Below, piece after piece: positions 22,715 through 30,380 of a stretch of 40,601 bases of DNA (positions are counted from its first letter, which is position 1; each line of letters starts with the position of its first letter). The DNA is taken from positions 1 to 40,601 of the IMG/VR virus record IMGVR_UViG_3300032668_000056. One strand, 5' to 3'. Origin of the DNA: a virus. The notes under the pieces were generated by a model. That model did no database searches. It saw only the letters and a list, made by a program, of their open reading frames with translations, and was not told the DNA's origin. The position numbers and the translations under genes are program-made.

Positions 22715-24300
22715 CCTTTACAGGTACTTTACTTCCTTATCAGCCAGAGGCTGTGGATCGTATGTGCGAGCGTAAGAAGATGCTCGTGGCGTACGACCTT
22801 GGTTTGGGCAAAACCGTTCTAACTATTGCTGCTTTAGAACGTTTGATGGATGAAGGAAAAATTACCGAGCCAGGCATTATCATTTGTTTATCCTCACTTA
22901 AATACCAGTGGGCTAATCAGATTGAGAAATTTACCAGTGGGACTTCACGCGCTTTGGTCATTGACGGCACACCAACGAAGAGAAGGGCACAGTACGAAGA
23001 AGCTTACGACTGGGGCCACACCCTCGTTGATTACGTCATTCTTAACTATGAGCAAGTTGTTAACGACTGGGACTACGTTGCCAAGCTCCCACGAGGATTC
23101 GTCGTCCTCGATGAAGCCACAGCAATCAAGTCCTTTAAGTCAAAGCGATCTAAAACAGTAAAGCGTCTAGGTAACGCTGAGTACAAGTTTGCGCTTACTG
23201 GAACTCCTATTGAGAACGGTAAGCCAGAAGAGCTTTACAGCATCATGCAGTTTGTAGACAACAACGTCTTAGGCCGCTTCGATATCTTTGATCAAGCTTT
23301 CATCGTCCGCAATAACTGGGGCGGGGTTGACCGATACCGCAACCTTCCAGTACTCCATGAGAAGCTAAAGACAGCGGCTGTTAGAAAATCACAGAGCGAC
23401 GCAGATGTCGCCCCATTCCTTCCAGAGTCAATCCATAAGGAACCTCTAGAGGTCTTCTTTGATCGCAAGGCCTCTAAACTTTACGGACGTATTACAGATG
23501 ACCTGTTAGCAGACCTAGAAGAGGCTCAGACGCTCTTTGGTAGCTCCTTCAATGTCTTGGCCCACTACGGACATGAAAGCCAGTACGGCGGTCCTGCAGA
23601 CGAATTACGCGGTCGTTTGATGTCTAAGATCGGGGCGCTAAAGATGCTTTGCTCCCATCCTGACCTAGTTAAGGACAGCGGTCTTAAGTTTCATAAGATG
23701 GAGGGCGATGGGTCAGCCTACGCTGCTGAACTACTAGATGAGGGGCACTTAGAAGGCATTACGCACTCCCCAAAGCTTGAGACCTTGAAGGAGTATGTAA
23801 ACGCTCACCTAGACCTTAATCCAGCTAACAAGGTTGTGATCTTTGCCTCATACGTAGGTATGCTTGATATTATTGCTGAGGCCTTAGGGCCAGACCAATG
23901 CCGACTATACTCAGGGAAACTAGATGCTAAGACTAAGGAAGACAACAAGATCTCGTTCAACACGCAAGCGGAAGTTCGCGTTCTCATTTCTTCTGATGCT
24001 GGTGGGTATGGTGTTGATCTGCCTGCTGCTAATCTACTGGTCAATTATGATCTACCCTGGTCATCAGGAGGAGCAATTCAACGTAATGGACGAATAAAGC
24101 GGGCCTCATCGACTTGGCCTACTATCGTCATTCAAGATATGATTATGAAGAACTCAATAGAAGAGCGTCAACATCAGGCCCTAATGCAGAAGACCTCTAT
24201 TGCTAATGCAGTAGTTGACGGCATAGGAATCGATGATGAAGGCGGCGTACCTATCACTTTGACCAGTTTGCGCCAGTTTCTGCAATCAGCCAGCGTATAG
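22711..24300 (+). CDS. SNF2-type helicase
   Basis: A 529-residue superfamily 2 protein. The start is TTG 22711, overlapping the kinase TGA as TTGA; no earlier codon is available, and MTFTGTLLPYQPEAVDRMCE is the expected Q-motif-like opening. Motif I is YDLGLGKT (Lys34), motif II is LDEAT (Asp134-Glu135-Ala136-Thr137), motif III FALTGTPIEN, then VVIFASYVGML, motif V LISSDAGGYGVDLP and motif VI GGAIQRNGRIKR. These match SNF2/Rad54-like translocases. Phage versions often help replication restart or recombination. A standalone SWIM protein upstream may be a partner, since SWIM and SNF2 are fused elsewhere. Confidence 0.88.
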   Translation: MTFTGTLLPYQPEAVDRMCERKKMLVAYDLGLGKTVLTIAALERLMDEGKITEPGIIICLSSLKYQWANQIEKFTSGTSRALVIDGTPTKRRAQYEEAYDWGHTLVDYVILNYEQVVNDWDYVAKLPRGFVVLDEATAIKSFKSKRSKTVKRLGNAEYKFALTGTPIENGKPEELYSIMQFVDNNVLGRFDIFDQAFIVRNNWGGVDRYRNLPVLHEKLKTAAVRKSQSDADVAPFLPESIHKEPLEVFFDRKASKLYGRITDDLLADLEEAQTLFGSSFNVLAHYGHESQYGGPADELRGRLMSKIGALKMLCSHPDLVKDSGLKFHKMEGDGSAYAAELLDEGHLEGITHSPKLETLKEYVNAHLDLNPANKVVIFASYVGMLDIIAEALGPDQCRLYSGKLDAKTKEDNKISFNTQAEVRVLISSDAGGYGVDLPAANLLVNYDLPWSSGGAIQRNGRIKRASSTWPTIVIQDMIMKNSIEERQHQALMQKTSIANAVVDGIGIDDEGGVPITLTSLRQFLQSASV

Positions 24301-24306
24301 AAAGGG

Positions 24307-24318
24307 TATAATTATAAA
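24307..24318 (+). promoter_or_regulatory. Leaderless promoter for the RHH gene (TATAAT-N6-ATG)
   Basis: A perfect TATAAT at 24307-24312 is followed by six bases and then the ATG at 24319, which lacks any Shine-Dalgarno sequence. A transcript starting seven bases after the hexamer would begin exactly at the ATG, the leaderless design common in Actinobacteria. No good -35 is seen. The same geometry occurs before 35544 and 39576. Confidence 0.7.
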
Positions 24319-24474
24319 ATGCCTAATGCACCTAAGACCCCAACACGTACCATCCGCGTCTCTGACGAGATCTGGAAGCCTGTACAGGCTAAGGCCCTAA
24401 AAGAGGGGGTCACTGTTACGAGCGTCATTATCAAGGCTCTTGAGGCTTACTTAGCGGAAGTTGACAATGCCTAG
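24319..24474 (+). CDS. Ribbon-helix-helix DNA-binding protein (51 aa)
   Basis: ATG 24319 to TAG 24472-24474 encodes 51 residues. The sequence has a clear ribbon-helix-helix layout: a beta strand TRTIRVSDEIW, helix A KPVQAKALKEG, the turn VTVTS, and helix B VIIKALEAYLAEV. RHH proteins bind DNA as dimers, with the strands in the major groove, and usually act as repressors. It sits between the SNF2-type helicase and a gene with its own TTGACA promoter, so it may control that promoter or others here. It has a leaderless promoter. The lysine- and proline-rich N terminus is short. Confidence 0.85.
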   Translation: MPNAPKTPTRTIRVSDEIWKPVQAKALKEGVTVTSVIIKALEAYLAEVDNA

Positions 24475-24488
24475 TCAAGTGGTAATGT
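24461..24488 (+). promoter_or_regulatory. Sigma-A-type promoter TTGACA-N16-TAATGT
   Basis: TTGACA at 24461-24466 is separated by 16 bases from TAATGT at 24483-24488, both inside or just beyond the end of the RHH gene. The ATG at 24514 follows with GAGGGGG five bases before it. It is the only consensus -35 I found in the window. It would drive 24514 onward through the SSB-like gene to the terminator at 26070. Confidence 0.6.
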
Positions 24489-24513
24489 AATCCATATAAC
24501 CGAGGGGGTTACT

Positions 24514-24921
24514 ATGGATCTAACTCAGATCAAAGACTTAGTTCGTCAAGCTGCATCTCTTAAAGATCAATCAGATCTTCTTAATAAGCGCCACTCTGAA
24601 ATCAAAGGCCGTCTTACAGAAGCTATTGATGAGCTAGGTGAGACAGATGGCCGTGGCCACATAACACTAGAAGTCGATGACACTGTTAGTGGCATCAAAT
24701 CTATTTCTAAGCAACGCCGCGTAAGCCAATCAATCGACATCGAAGTTGCCGAAGCGCTTCTTGCTGCTAAAGGCCTAACAGAAGATTGCGTTAAGCAAGT
24801 CCCTGTTCTAGATGAAGATGCGATTATGTCTGCTTACTACCAGAACAAGTTGTCAGAAGAAGATATTGACAAGATGTTCCCAAAGAAGATTTCCTACGCA
24901 TTTATTATGAATAAGGGATGA
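24514..24921 (+). CDS. Helical protein of unknown function
   Basis: A 135-residue protein from ATG 24514 with a strong GAGGGGG site. The N-terminal ~45 residues form a coiled coil (TQIKDLVRQAASLKDQSDLL, then NKRHSEIKGRLTEAIDEL), followed by a strand region HITLEVDDTVSGIKSI and a mixed C-terminal half with YYQNKLSEEDIDKMFPKK. The coiled coil plus small beta domain resembles phage proteins of unknown function found near SSB and recombination genes. No enzyme motif. It is first in the operon read from the TTGACA promoter and is joined to the next gene by an ATGA overlap. Confidence 0.75.
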   Translation: MDLTQIKDLVRQAASLKDQSDLLNKRHSEIKGRLTEAIDELGETDGRGHITLEVDDTVSGIKSISKQRRVSQSIDIEVAEALLAAKGLTEDCVKQVPVLDEDAIMSAYYQNKLSEEDIDKMFPKKISYAFIMNKG

Positions 24922-25376
24922 GTATGGACGACGATCTAATTGACGCTACGTTTGCTGACTTGGATGTTTACTATCCAGGCAGTAAGCGCAAACGCCGTGA
25001 GGTCGTAAAGCCTGAACCAAAAGGTGAAGGTGCGTGGGACTCGAAGCCCTACATCAAAACACTTCCCAGTGGTAAAGACATTGAGATGTTTGCTGTAGGA
25101 TCATTGGCAACAGCCTTAGGGCGCCCGCTTATAACCATACGTGCGTGGTTCAAGTGGGGTTACTTACCAGAGTCGCCTTATCGTCTTCCTACCAAGAAAG
25201 ACAAGACTGGTGTAGAGCGTAAAGGTAGACGCCTTTACACAAGACCTATGATAGAGTCTGCAATTGAAATCTTTACGAAGAATGGACTTATGTTCAAACC
25301 TCGTATAGACTGGTCGCAACATCCTACGATCGCTAAGGAGATCGCAGATGCTTGGGACAAACTTCTAGAAAACTAA
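24918..25376 (+). CDS. MerR/excisionase-type HTH protein
   Basis: A 152-residue protein from ATG 24918 (ATGA overlap; the second ATG at 24924 is also possible). After a disordered acidic/basic N terminus of about 55 residues, residues ~56-115 match a winged MerR-like HTH: MFAVGSLATALGRPLITIRA, WFKWGYLPESPYRLPTKK, GRRLYTRPMIESAIEIF. The pattern hLAxALG...TIRxWxxxGxLPxxPxR is typical of DNA-binding HTH_17/excisionase-like domains. It could be a regulator or a replication accessory. No integrase is visible in this window, so an excisionase role has no support here. Confidence 0.8.
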   Translation: MSMDDDLIDATFADLDVYYPGSKRKRREVVKPEPKGEGAWDSKPYIKTLPSGKDIEMFAVGSLATALGRPLITIRAWFKWGYLPESPYRLPTKKDKTGVERKGRRLYTRPMIESAIEIFTKNGLMFKPRIDWSQHPTIAKEIADAWDKLLEN

Positions 25377-25398
25377 ACCATAAGAAAAGGACTGCCAA

Positions 25399-26055
25399 AT
25401 GGCCACAGATACAGATAACTACCTAGTGGATCTAGACGATTCATTGGATGCTCGTCCAGAGCAAATCACATCAGCAGCTAGTAGCGTTGCTTCTGGCTGG
25501 GATGCAGCTACAACAAATGCCGCTCCAGCTGATGGTTACCCAGTAGACTTTAAGCAATCTGAGGATCCTCAGATCATTAAGTTTATTGATCCAGACGGCC
25601 CGTTCGCTGTCTACAAGCTTCACTTCCTACAGAACAAGGCTGGTAAGAAGTCTTACATCTGTATCGGAGAGAAATGCCCACTCTGCACAGTGCTACGTCA
25701 CCGCCCAGAGGATAAGAAGGCATTCACTATCATTAACTTCAGCGCACCTGAAGGTGCACAGCGTCAGCAACTTGTAGCGACTCCACGTCTTTACAAGACT
25801 ATCCACGCTGCTCACTTCTCACCTCAAGGACCATTGACCAAGAACTACTGGGCAATGAGCCGCACAGGTAAGATGCAAACAACTGTTTACCACATGAATT
25901 CAGTCAAGGCTCGTGATCTCAATGAAGATTGGGGTCTAAACGAAGCTGAGGTTGAAGCCGCAGTTGGTACGTTCAAGCCATACGATCGCTCTGTAATCAA
26001 AGAGAACTCTTACCAAGAGCTTCTTGAGATCGCTCAGGATCTACTTAACGACTAA
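25399..26055 (+). CDS. Putative single-stranded DNA-binding protein with zinc site
   Basis: A 218-residue protein from ATG 25399 with AAAAGGA upstream. A short acidic, disordered N terminus is followed by an OB-like core: GPFAVYKLHFLQNKAGKKSY, then Cys88, Cys93, Cys96 and His101 (CIGEKCPLCTVLRH), which can bind zinc as in T4 gp32-like cores, and AFTIINFSAPEG and PRLYKTIHAAHFS strands. The C-terminal helix carries Glu/Asp. The place next to replication genes, ending in a strong terminator, supports an SSB. The family assignment is by pattern, not by close homology that I can name. Confidence 0.68.
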   Translation: MATDTDNYLVDLDDSLDARPEQITSAASSVASGWDAATTNAAPADGYPVDFKQSEDPQIIKFIDPDGPFAVYKLHFLQNKAGKKSYICIGEKCPLCTVLRHRPEDKKAFTIINFSAPEGAQRQQLVATPRLYKTIHAAHFSPQGPLTKNYWAMSRTGKMQTTVYHMNSVKARDLNEDWGLNEAEVEAAVGTFKPYDRSVIKENSYQELLEIAQDLLND

Positions 26056-26069
26056 CGCACACTAGACGT

Positions 26070-26115
26070 CCAGAGGCATAGGTTTCCCCCTTTCTCTATG
26101 CCTCTGGGCCTTTTT
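26070..26115 (+). terminator. Rho-independent terminator after the SSB-like gene
   Basis: A perfect 12-bp stem, CCAGAGGCATAG / CTATGCCTCTGG, encloses a 14-base loop at 26082-26095 and is followed by GCC and TTTTT at 26111-26115. The long stem and T run make it a strong intrinsic terminator 14 bases after the stop codon. It ends the replication block before the polymerase gene. Confidence 0.92.
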
Positions 26116-26126
26116 AAGGGGTAAAT

Positions 26127-28103
26127 ATGGGGTTAATTCTTACTAAAGAAGAACTAGATGAGATGGTTGCTTACTATCTAACACAAGACGCTTTTGCTTA
26201 CGATGTGGAAACAATGGGAGATCGCCGAGGCGATACTCCAGTAAACGATGTAGTGTGGATTAGCTTTGCCACATATGGCCGTGTAGATGTTATTCCTATG
26301 GGTCATCCTAATGGAGAGTTTATAGGCTTAGACCGCCCGTTAACTGGTCAGGGCCAAAAGCGTGTAGACGCTGGACATGCTCCTCGTGAAAGCGATTACT
26401 CTCGCAGTGATAAGCGAGCAACAAAACTATTCTCACCTGCTCCAGAACAACTGTTCCCAGCAGAGGTATTCAAGGCGCTAGAGCCTTTAATGTTTAACGA
26501 TAAGATTCTTAAGGTCGGGCATAACCTAGCCTTCGACCTTACTTCAGTTGCTAAGTACCTAGGTAAGCGTGTGCCTGTAGGCCCTTACTTTGACACTATG
26601 ATTGCCTCGTTCCTGTACAACACACAGAATAAAGGTAAGTGCGGACTTGCTGATTGCTTGAAGCGTGAGATCGGCTACGAGATGGTCAAGGGCGTCGGTA
26701 AAGAGATTGAAGCCCACTCATTCCTAGAGACATATAAGTACGCTGCTTTGGATGCTAAGTACACCTTCTTGCTATGGAAAGCTTTAATCCCTAAGCTAGA
26801 AGAGTCAGGCGTCGAGAAGGTAATGAACCTAGAGATGGATGTACTGGCAGTTCTTTGCGATATGAAGCTTACTGGTGCTCCGATTGATATGGACAGCCTT
26901 ACAAAGCTTCAGATCACACTAGAAGCTGAACTAGAGATCAAGCGTGCTTCTATCTACAAGCAAGCTGGTCGTCAGTTCAACATCAACTCTATTCCAGAAC
27001 GTCAAGAGCTTTTATACAAGCCTAAGATTGAGGGCGGTCGTGGTCTTAAGACCAAGGTACTCACTACAAAGGGCCAAGAAAAGAGCGATGAGGGTAAGGA
27101 ACTACTTTACACAGACTACTCCACCTCCTCAGAAGCACTGGCTGAGAACAAGGAGAAGGACGAGCTTTGTAAATTGCTCGTAGAGTACGCAGATCTTAAC
27201 AAGTTGCTTACTACTTATGTGATTCCATACCTAGGTGGGGACGTAACCAAGACCACTGGCGGTAAGTCTAAGACCGAGTACCGTGACAGCCTGTTAATCA
27301 ATGGCCGTATTCATTGCGACTTTGTGCAGAACGGTGCGGAGACTGGTCGTTTCTCCAGCCGTAATCCAAACCTACAGAACGTCCCTAGTCCTGCTACTGC
27401 TCACGGTAAGGCGATTCGTAATCTCTTTATCCCACCAGTGGGGCAAAAGCTAGTAGTCGCCGATTACTCTCAGATTGAACCTCGTATCATTGCTGACTTC
27501 TCTCATGACCCAATCATGGTTAAGTCATACCTAGATAAAGAGGATATCTACATGACTGTAGCGGCTACCATGGGCGTTAACCGTGCTGCTGGTAAGACCC
27601 TAGTCTTATCCATGGCCTACGGCGTAGGTCCTGACAAGATAGCCCGCAGTATTGGCTGTACCAACACAGAGGCTAAAAAGCTTCTTAACGACTTCGCTGA
27701 AAAATTCTCCGCCGTTGGCCTGTATAAGTTAAGAGTCATCGGGGTAGCCCGTAAGCGTAAGTATGTAGTCACTGCCACAGGGCGCCGTCGCTACCTTCCA
27801 GATATCGTATCCAGTAACCGTGAGAAGAAGGCGGGTGCTGAGCGCCAGGCCTTCAATACTGTGATCCAAGGCACAGCTGCCGACATCATGAAGATAGCCA
27901 TGGTCCGTGCTCATAAGATGATTCCAGAAGGTGCTAAGATACTCCTCACAGTGCACGATGAACTTGTGACTTCCTGCCCAGAGCACTTAGCTGAACAGAC
28001 TGCCGAGGCCATTCGTGAAGCAATGGAAGGCGTAAAGATGCTCAAGACTATTCCGCTTATCGCGGATGTGAAGATAGTGGATAAGTGGGGTATGGCTAAG
28101 TAA
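26127..28103 (+). CDS. Family A DNA polymerase
   Basis: A 658-residue protein from ATG 26127 with AAGGGG upstream. The N-terminal 3'-5' exonuclease has Asp26 and Glu28 (YDVET), then KVGHNLAFDLTSVAKYLG and YAALDAKYTFLLW. The polymerase domain has RFSSRNPNLQNVPS, motif A VVADYSQIEPRII (Asp446), motif B RAAGKTLVLSMAYG (Arg486, Lys490, Leu494, Tyr498) and motif C LLTVHDELV (Asp611). Leu494 is the residue equivalent to E. coli Pol I 762. It has no 5'-3' exonuclease domain. It is the replicative polymerase of the phage, following a terminator and preceding recombination genes. Lies in the same direction as all neighbours. Confidence 0.95.
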   Translation: MGLILTKEELDEMVAYYLTQDAFAYDVETMGDRRGDTPVNDVVWISFATYGRVDVIPMGHPNGEFIGLDRPLTGQGQKRVDAGHAPRESDYSRSDKRATKLFSPAPEQLFPAEVFKALEPLMFNDKILKVGHNLAFDLTSVAKYLGKRVPVGPYFDTMIASFLYNTQNKGKCGLADCLKREIGYEMVKGVGKEIEAHSFLETYKYAALDAKYTFLLWKALIPKLEESGVEKVMNLEMDVLAVLCDMKLTGAPIDMDSLTKLQITLEAELEIKRASIYKQAGRQFNINSIPERQELLYKPKIEGGRGLKTKVLTTKGQEKSDEGKELLYTDYSTSSEALAENKEKDELCKLLVEYADLNKLLTTYVIPYLGGDVTKTTGGKSKTEYRDSLLINGRIHCDFVQNGAETGRFSSRNPNLQNVPSPATAHGKAIRNLFIPPVGQKLVVADYSQIEPRIIADFSHDPIMVKSYLDKEDIYMTVAATMGVNRAAGKTLVLSMAYGVGPDKIARSIGCTNTEAKKLLNDFAEKFSAVGLYKLRVIGVARKRKYVVTATGRRRYLPDIVSSNREKKAGAERQAFNTVIQGTAADIMKIAMVRAHKMIPEGAKILLTVHDELVTSCPEHLAEQTAEAIREAMEGVKMLKTIPLIADVKIVDKWGMAK

Positions 28104-28594
28104 TGGGCTTCTTCGATAAGTTTAAGCGCGATAGAGACCAAGAGGTAACTCTTGAGTCTATTGAGATCCCTATGTCAACACTCGCACGCTGGTACTTGTA
28201 TGACATGCAGATTGAAAACCCAGAGGTTATTGCTTCTGACTTAGGTCTTGTTAACATCAGTGAAGAGGGTTCAGAAAAGGAACGTCAAGATAGCGATGAC
28301 CGCATTGCTATGTTGTCTGGTGTTTCGGAGTTCGCAGAGATGATGGCGGAGATAAACGCCTCAGTAATCGGCGCAGTTAAGTCACGCATTGTGGAAGAGT
28401 GCATCAGCAACGGTACATTAGAACTAGATGAGGAAGAGTTAGAGCTCCTCTACGATCAAATGGAACTGACAGATGACCTTTCACACAGTATTGGGCTTAG
28501 TGCTATTATGGCTACATTATCAATAGGAATTAACACAGGGCTGCTCCAACTAGGACCAGCATGGGCAACTGAAGGGCACAAACATGAGCACTGA
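28103..28594 (+). CDS. Acidic helical protein of unknown function
   Basis: A 163-residue protein whose ATG overlaps the polymerase stop (TAATG). It begins MGFFDKFKRDRDQEVTLESI and continues as a highly acidic, helical protein (EECISNGTLELDEEELELLY) with a hydrophobic stretch near residues 130-155 (IGLSAIMATLSIGINTGLLQL) and a HKHEH end. The hydrophobic segment is borderline for a membrane helix. Function not recognised. It overlaps the next gene by 11 bases and belongs to the polymerase operon. Confidence 0.75.
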   Translation: MGFFDKFKRDRDQEVTLESIEIPMSTLARWYLYDMQIENPEVIASDLGLVNISEEGSEKERQDSDDRIAMLSGVSEFAEMMAEINASVIGAVKSRIVEECISNGTLELDEEELELLYDQMELTDDLSHSIGLSAIMATLSIGINTGLLQLGPAWATEGHKHEH

Positions 28595-28991
28595 CTGGTG
28601 GTCAAAAAAGATGGGCGCACCTGCTGCCCCACGTCAACCTCTACCTCCTGCACTTCCCCCGCAGCAATATCAAGCACCTGCGCCCACTAACCCTGGTTAC
28701 GCAGTAGTCAACCCTACTGTTGAAATAACTCCACAGGTTCTTCCTAAGAGCGCACTTAACCCTGTGCGATGTCCTGCATGTAATGGTGGTAACTATCCAA
28801 AGGTAGGTATGGGTACCTCACAGAATGGTAGCTTTGACGTTCACCGCTGCTACGATTGCGGTTACCCAAAGGTGCAAGCTGGCTCAGGCGTTGGTACTGT
28901 AGGCGGTAGTTCCTCAGGAGGTCCAGCAACACCTGCAAAACAAGTTGCTACAGGCGGATTTAACCCTACGACTATCATTGGACATATTTAA
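28584..28991 (+). CDS. Proline-rich zinc-ribbon protein
   Basis: A 135-residue protein from ATG 28584, overlapping its neighbours on both sides (28594 and 28991). The first 60 residues are Pro/Gln/Ala-rich and disordered (PRQPLPPALPPQQYQAPAP). Residues 63-92 contain two CxxC pairs, Cys63/66 and Cys89/92 (RCPACNGGNYPK ... HRCYDCGYPK), a zinc ribbon. The C terminus is Gly/Ser-rich. Proteins of this layout adjoin recombinase genes in phages, but the role is unknown. Binding to DNA or to the RecA-like protein next door would be plausible. Confidence 0.75.
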   Translation: MSTDWWSKKMGAPAAPRQPLPPALPPQQYQAPAPTNPGYAVVNPTVEITPQVLPKSALNPVRCPACNGGNYPKVGMGTSQNGSFDVHRCYDCGYPKVQAGSGVGTVGGSSSGGPATPAKQVATGGFNPTTIIGHI

Positions 28992-30052
28992 TGGCTACAG
29001 CAGAACTAGACAAGTTTGTACTAAAGATCAATAAGAAGCTTGGCCCAGGAACTATCGTTCGTGGCTCAGAGATTCGTGACAACCTACTAGAGCGATTCCC
29101 TAGCGGTTCATTGTCCCTAGACGTAGCGCTGGGTGGCGGTTGGACTGTTAACCAATGGCACGAAATCGTTGGAGAAGCTTCCAATGGCAAGACTGCTATT
29201 GCGCTAAAGACCATCGCTGCTAACCAAAAGCGTGACCCTGAATTCACTACTGTATGGATTGCTGCAGAGCAGTGGGTTCCTCAGTACGCTGAGATGTGCG
29301 GAGTAGATACCTCACGTGTGTATGTAATCTCTACCAACATCATGGAAGATGCCATGGACGCCGTCATCGAGTTGGCTGAGAGCCGCAACGTAGACTGCAT
29401 CGTTATTGACTCACTTCCAGCCCTAGTACCTAGTGCTGAGGATGATCGTGAGATGGGAGAGTCAACTGTTGGTCGTGGCGCTATCGCCTCTAACAAGTTC
29501 TTCCGCAAGGTTGGTAAGGCGTCTAAGCGCAGCCTAATAGACGAGTCTGACCGCCCATTTATCGGAATTATGATCAACCAGTACCGCCAGAAGATCGGCG
29601 TTATGTATGGAGATCCTCGCACTACCCCAGGCGGACTAGGTAAGGACTACTCGTTCTTTACCCGTATTGAGGTAAAGCGCGATGACTGGATCGAGGTCGG
29701 CACAGGCGATAGCAAGCGCCGTGTAGGTCAGACCATCAAGATCCGTACCCTTAAGAACAAGTCTTCAGCCATCAATCCACCAGCATTTATAGACTTCTAT
29801 TTTGCTGAGGGTGGAGAACTACTTCCAGGTGATTTTGATATCGGCAAGGAGATTGTAGCCTTGGGTATCCTAAACAAGATCATCACCCGTGCTGGTGCGT
29901 ACTACAGCTATGGAGATAGAAAGTGGATGGGTGGAGATGCTATCCTTAAGTCACTGAGAGAAGAAATAGATCTACGCGAAACACTTGAGAAGGACGTCCT
30001 AAGAAGCGTCTTGGAGAGCTCAAAGTTTGTCGCCTCACTCGATGAAGAGTAA
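28991..30052 (+). CDS. RecA/UvsX-like recombinase
   Basis: A 353-residue recombinase from ATG 28991, one base overlapping the upstream stop. It has FPSGSLSLDVALGGGWTVNQ, Walker A GEASNGKTAI (Lys67; the usual second Ser is Asn), Walker B VDCIVIDSLPALVP, then VGRGAIASNKFFRKV, and PFIGIMINQYRQKIGVMYGD, where INQ and the L2-like loop match RecA. The C-terminal part YYSYGDRKWMGGDAIL fits RecA's end. It forms filaments on ssDNA and catalyses strand exchange in replication and repair. The junction nucleases downstream complete a recombination set. Confidence 0.92.
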   Translation: MATAELDKFVLKINKKLGPGTIVRGSEIRDNLLERFPSGSLSLDVALGGGWTVNQWHEIVGEASNGKTAIALKTIAANQKRDPEFTTVWIAAEQWVPQYAEMCGVDTSRVYVISTNIMEDAMDAVIELAESRNVDCIVIDSLPALVPSAEDDREMGESTVGRGAIASNKFFRKVGKASKRSLIDESDRPFIGIMINQYRQKIGVMYGDPRTTPGGLGKDYSFFTRIEVKRDDWIEVGTGDSKRRVGQTIKIRTLKNKSSAINPPAFIDFYFAEGGELLPGDFDIGKEIVALGILNKIITRAGAYYSYGDRKWMGGDAILKSLREEIDLRETLEKDVLRSVLESSKFVASLDEE

Positions 30053-30380
30053 GGGACAACGAGAGTCAAGGAAACACGAGGACCGACTCGCTAAAAAGTT
30101 TGACGGGAAGCGCAACGCTGGGAGCGGTGCTTTTTGGAGTCGTAAGGGTGATGTCAGAACTGATGAGCTTTTAATCGAGCACAAGTGGACTGGCAAAACT
30201 CAGTTCACCGTCAAAGCGGTGGAGCTGGAAAAGATTGTCACAGAAGCAATTCTTGATAGTCGAACGCCTGTCCTTGGATTTCATCTGAACGGCAATAACT
30301 ACGTTATGCTGACAGAAGATGACTATATGGAGCTCCGCCATTACCTCCAGGAGTGTACGTGTACAAGGGAGACCCCCTAG
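30042..30380 (+). CDS. Hjc-like Holliday junction / PD-(D/E)XK nuclease
   Basis: A 112-residue protein; ATG 30042 overlaps the RecA-like gene by 11 bases. Residues 8-48 show the PD-(D/E)XK junction resolvase layout: Glu13 in ESRKHEDRLAKKF, GSGAFWSRKGDVRTD with Asp37, and LLIEHKWT giving Glu46-x-Lys48. The basic N terminus and small size match archaeal-Hjc-type or related phage endonucleases. It would resolve branched DNA or cut at junctions. A RuvC-like protein 2 kb downstream suggests two separate resolving activities. Its end overlaps the WhiB gene by about 22 bases. Confidence 0.72.
   Translation: MKSKGQRESRKHEDRLAKKFDGKRNAGSGAFWSRKGDVRTDELLIEHKWTGKTQFTVKAVELEKIVTEAILDSRTPVLGFHLNGNNYVMLTEDDYMELRHYLQECTCTRETP

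Noticed and set aside
24918-25376. Excisionase role for the MerR-like protein as a sign of a prophage
   Set aside because: The HTH fits several roles, and no integrase, attachment site or repressor gene is visible here.
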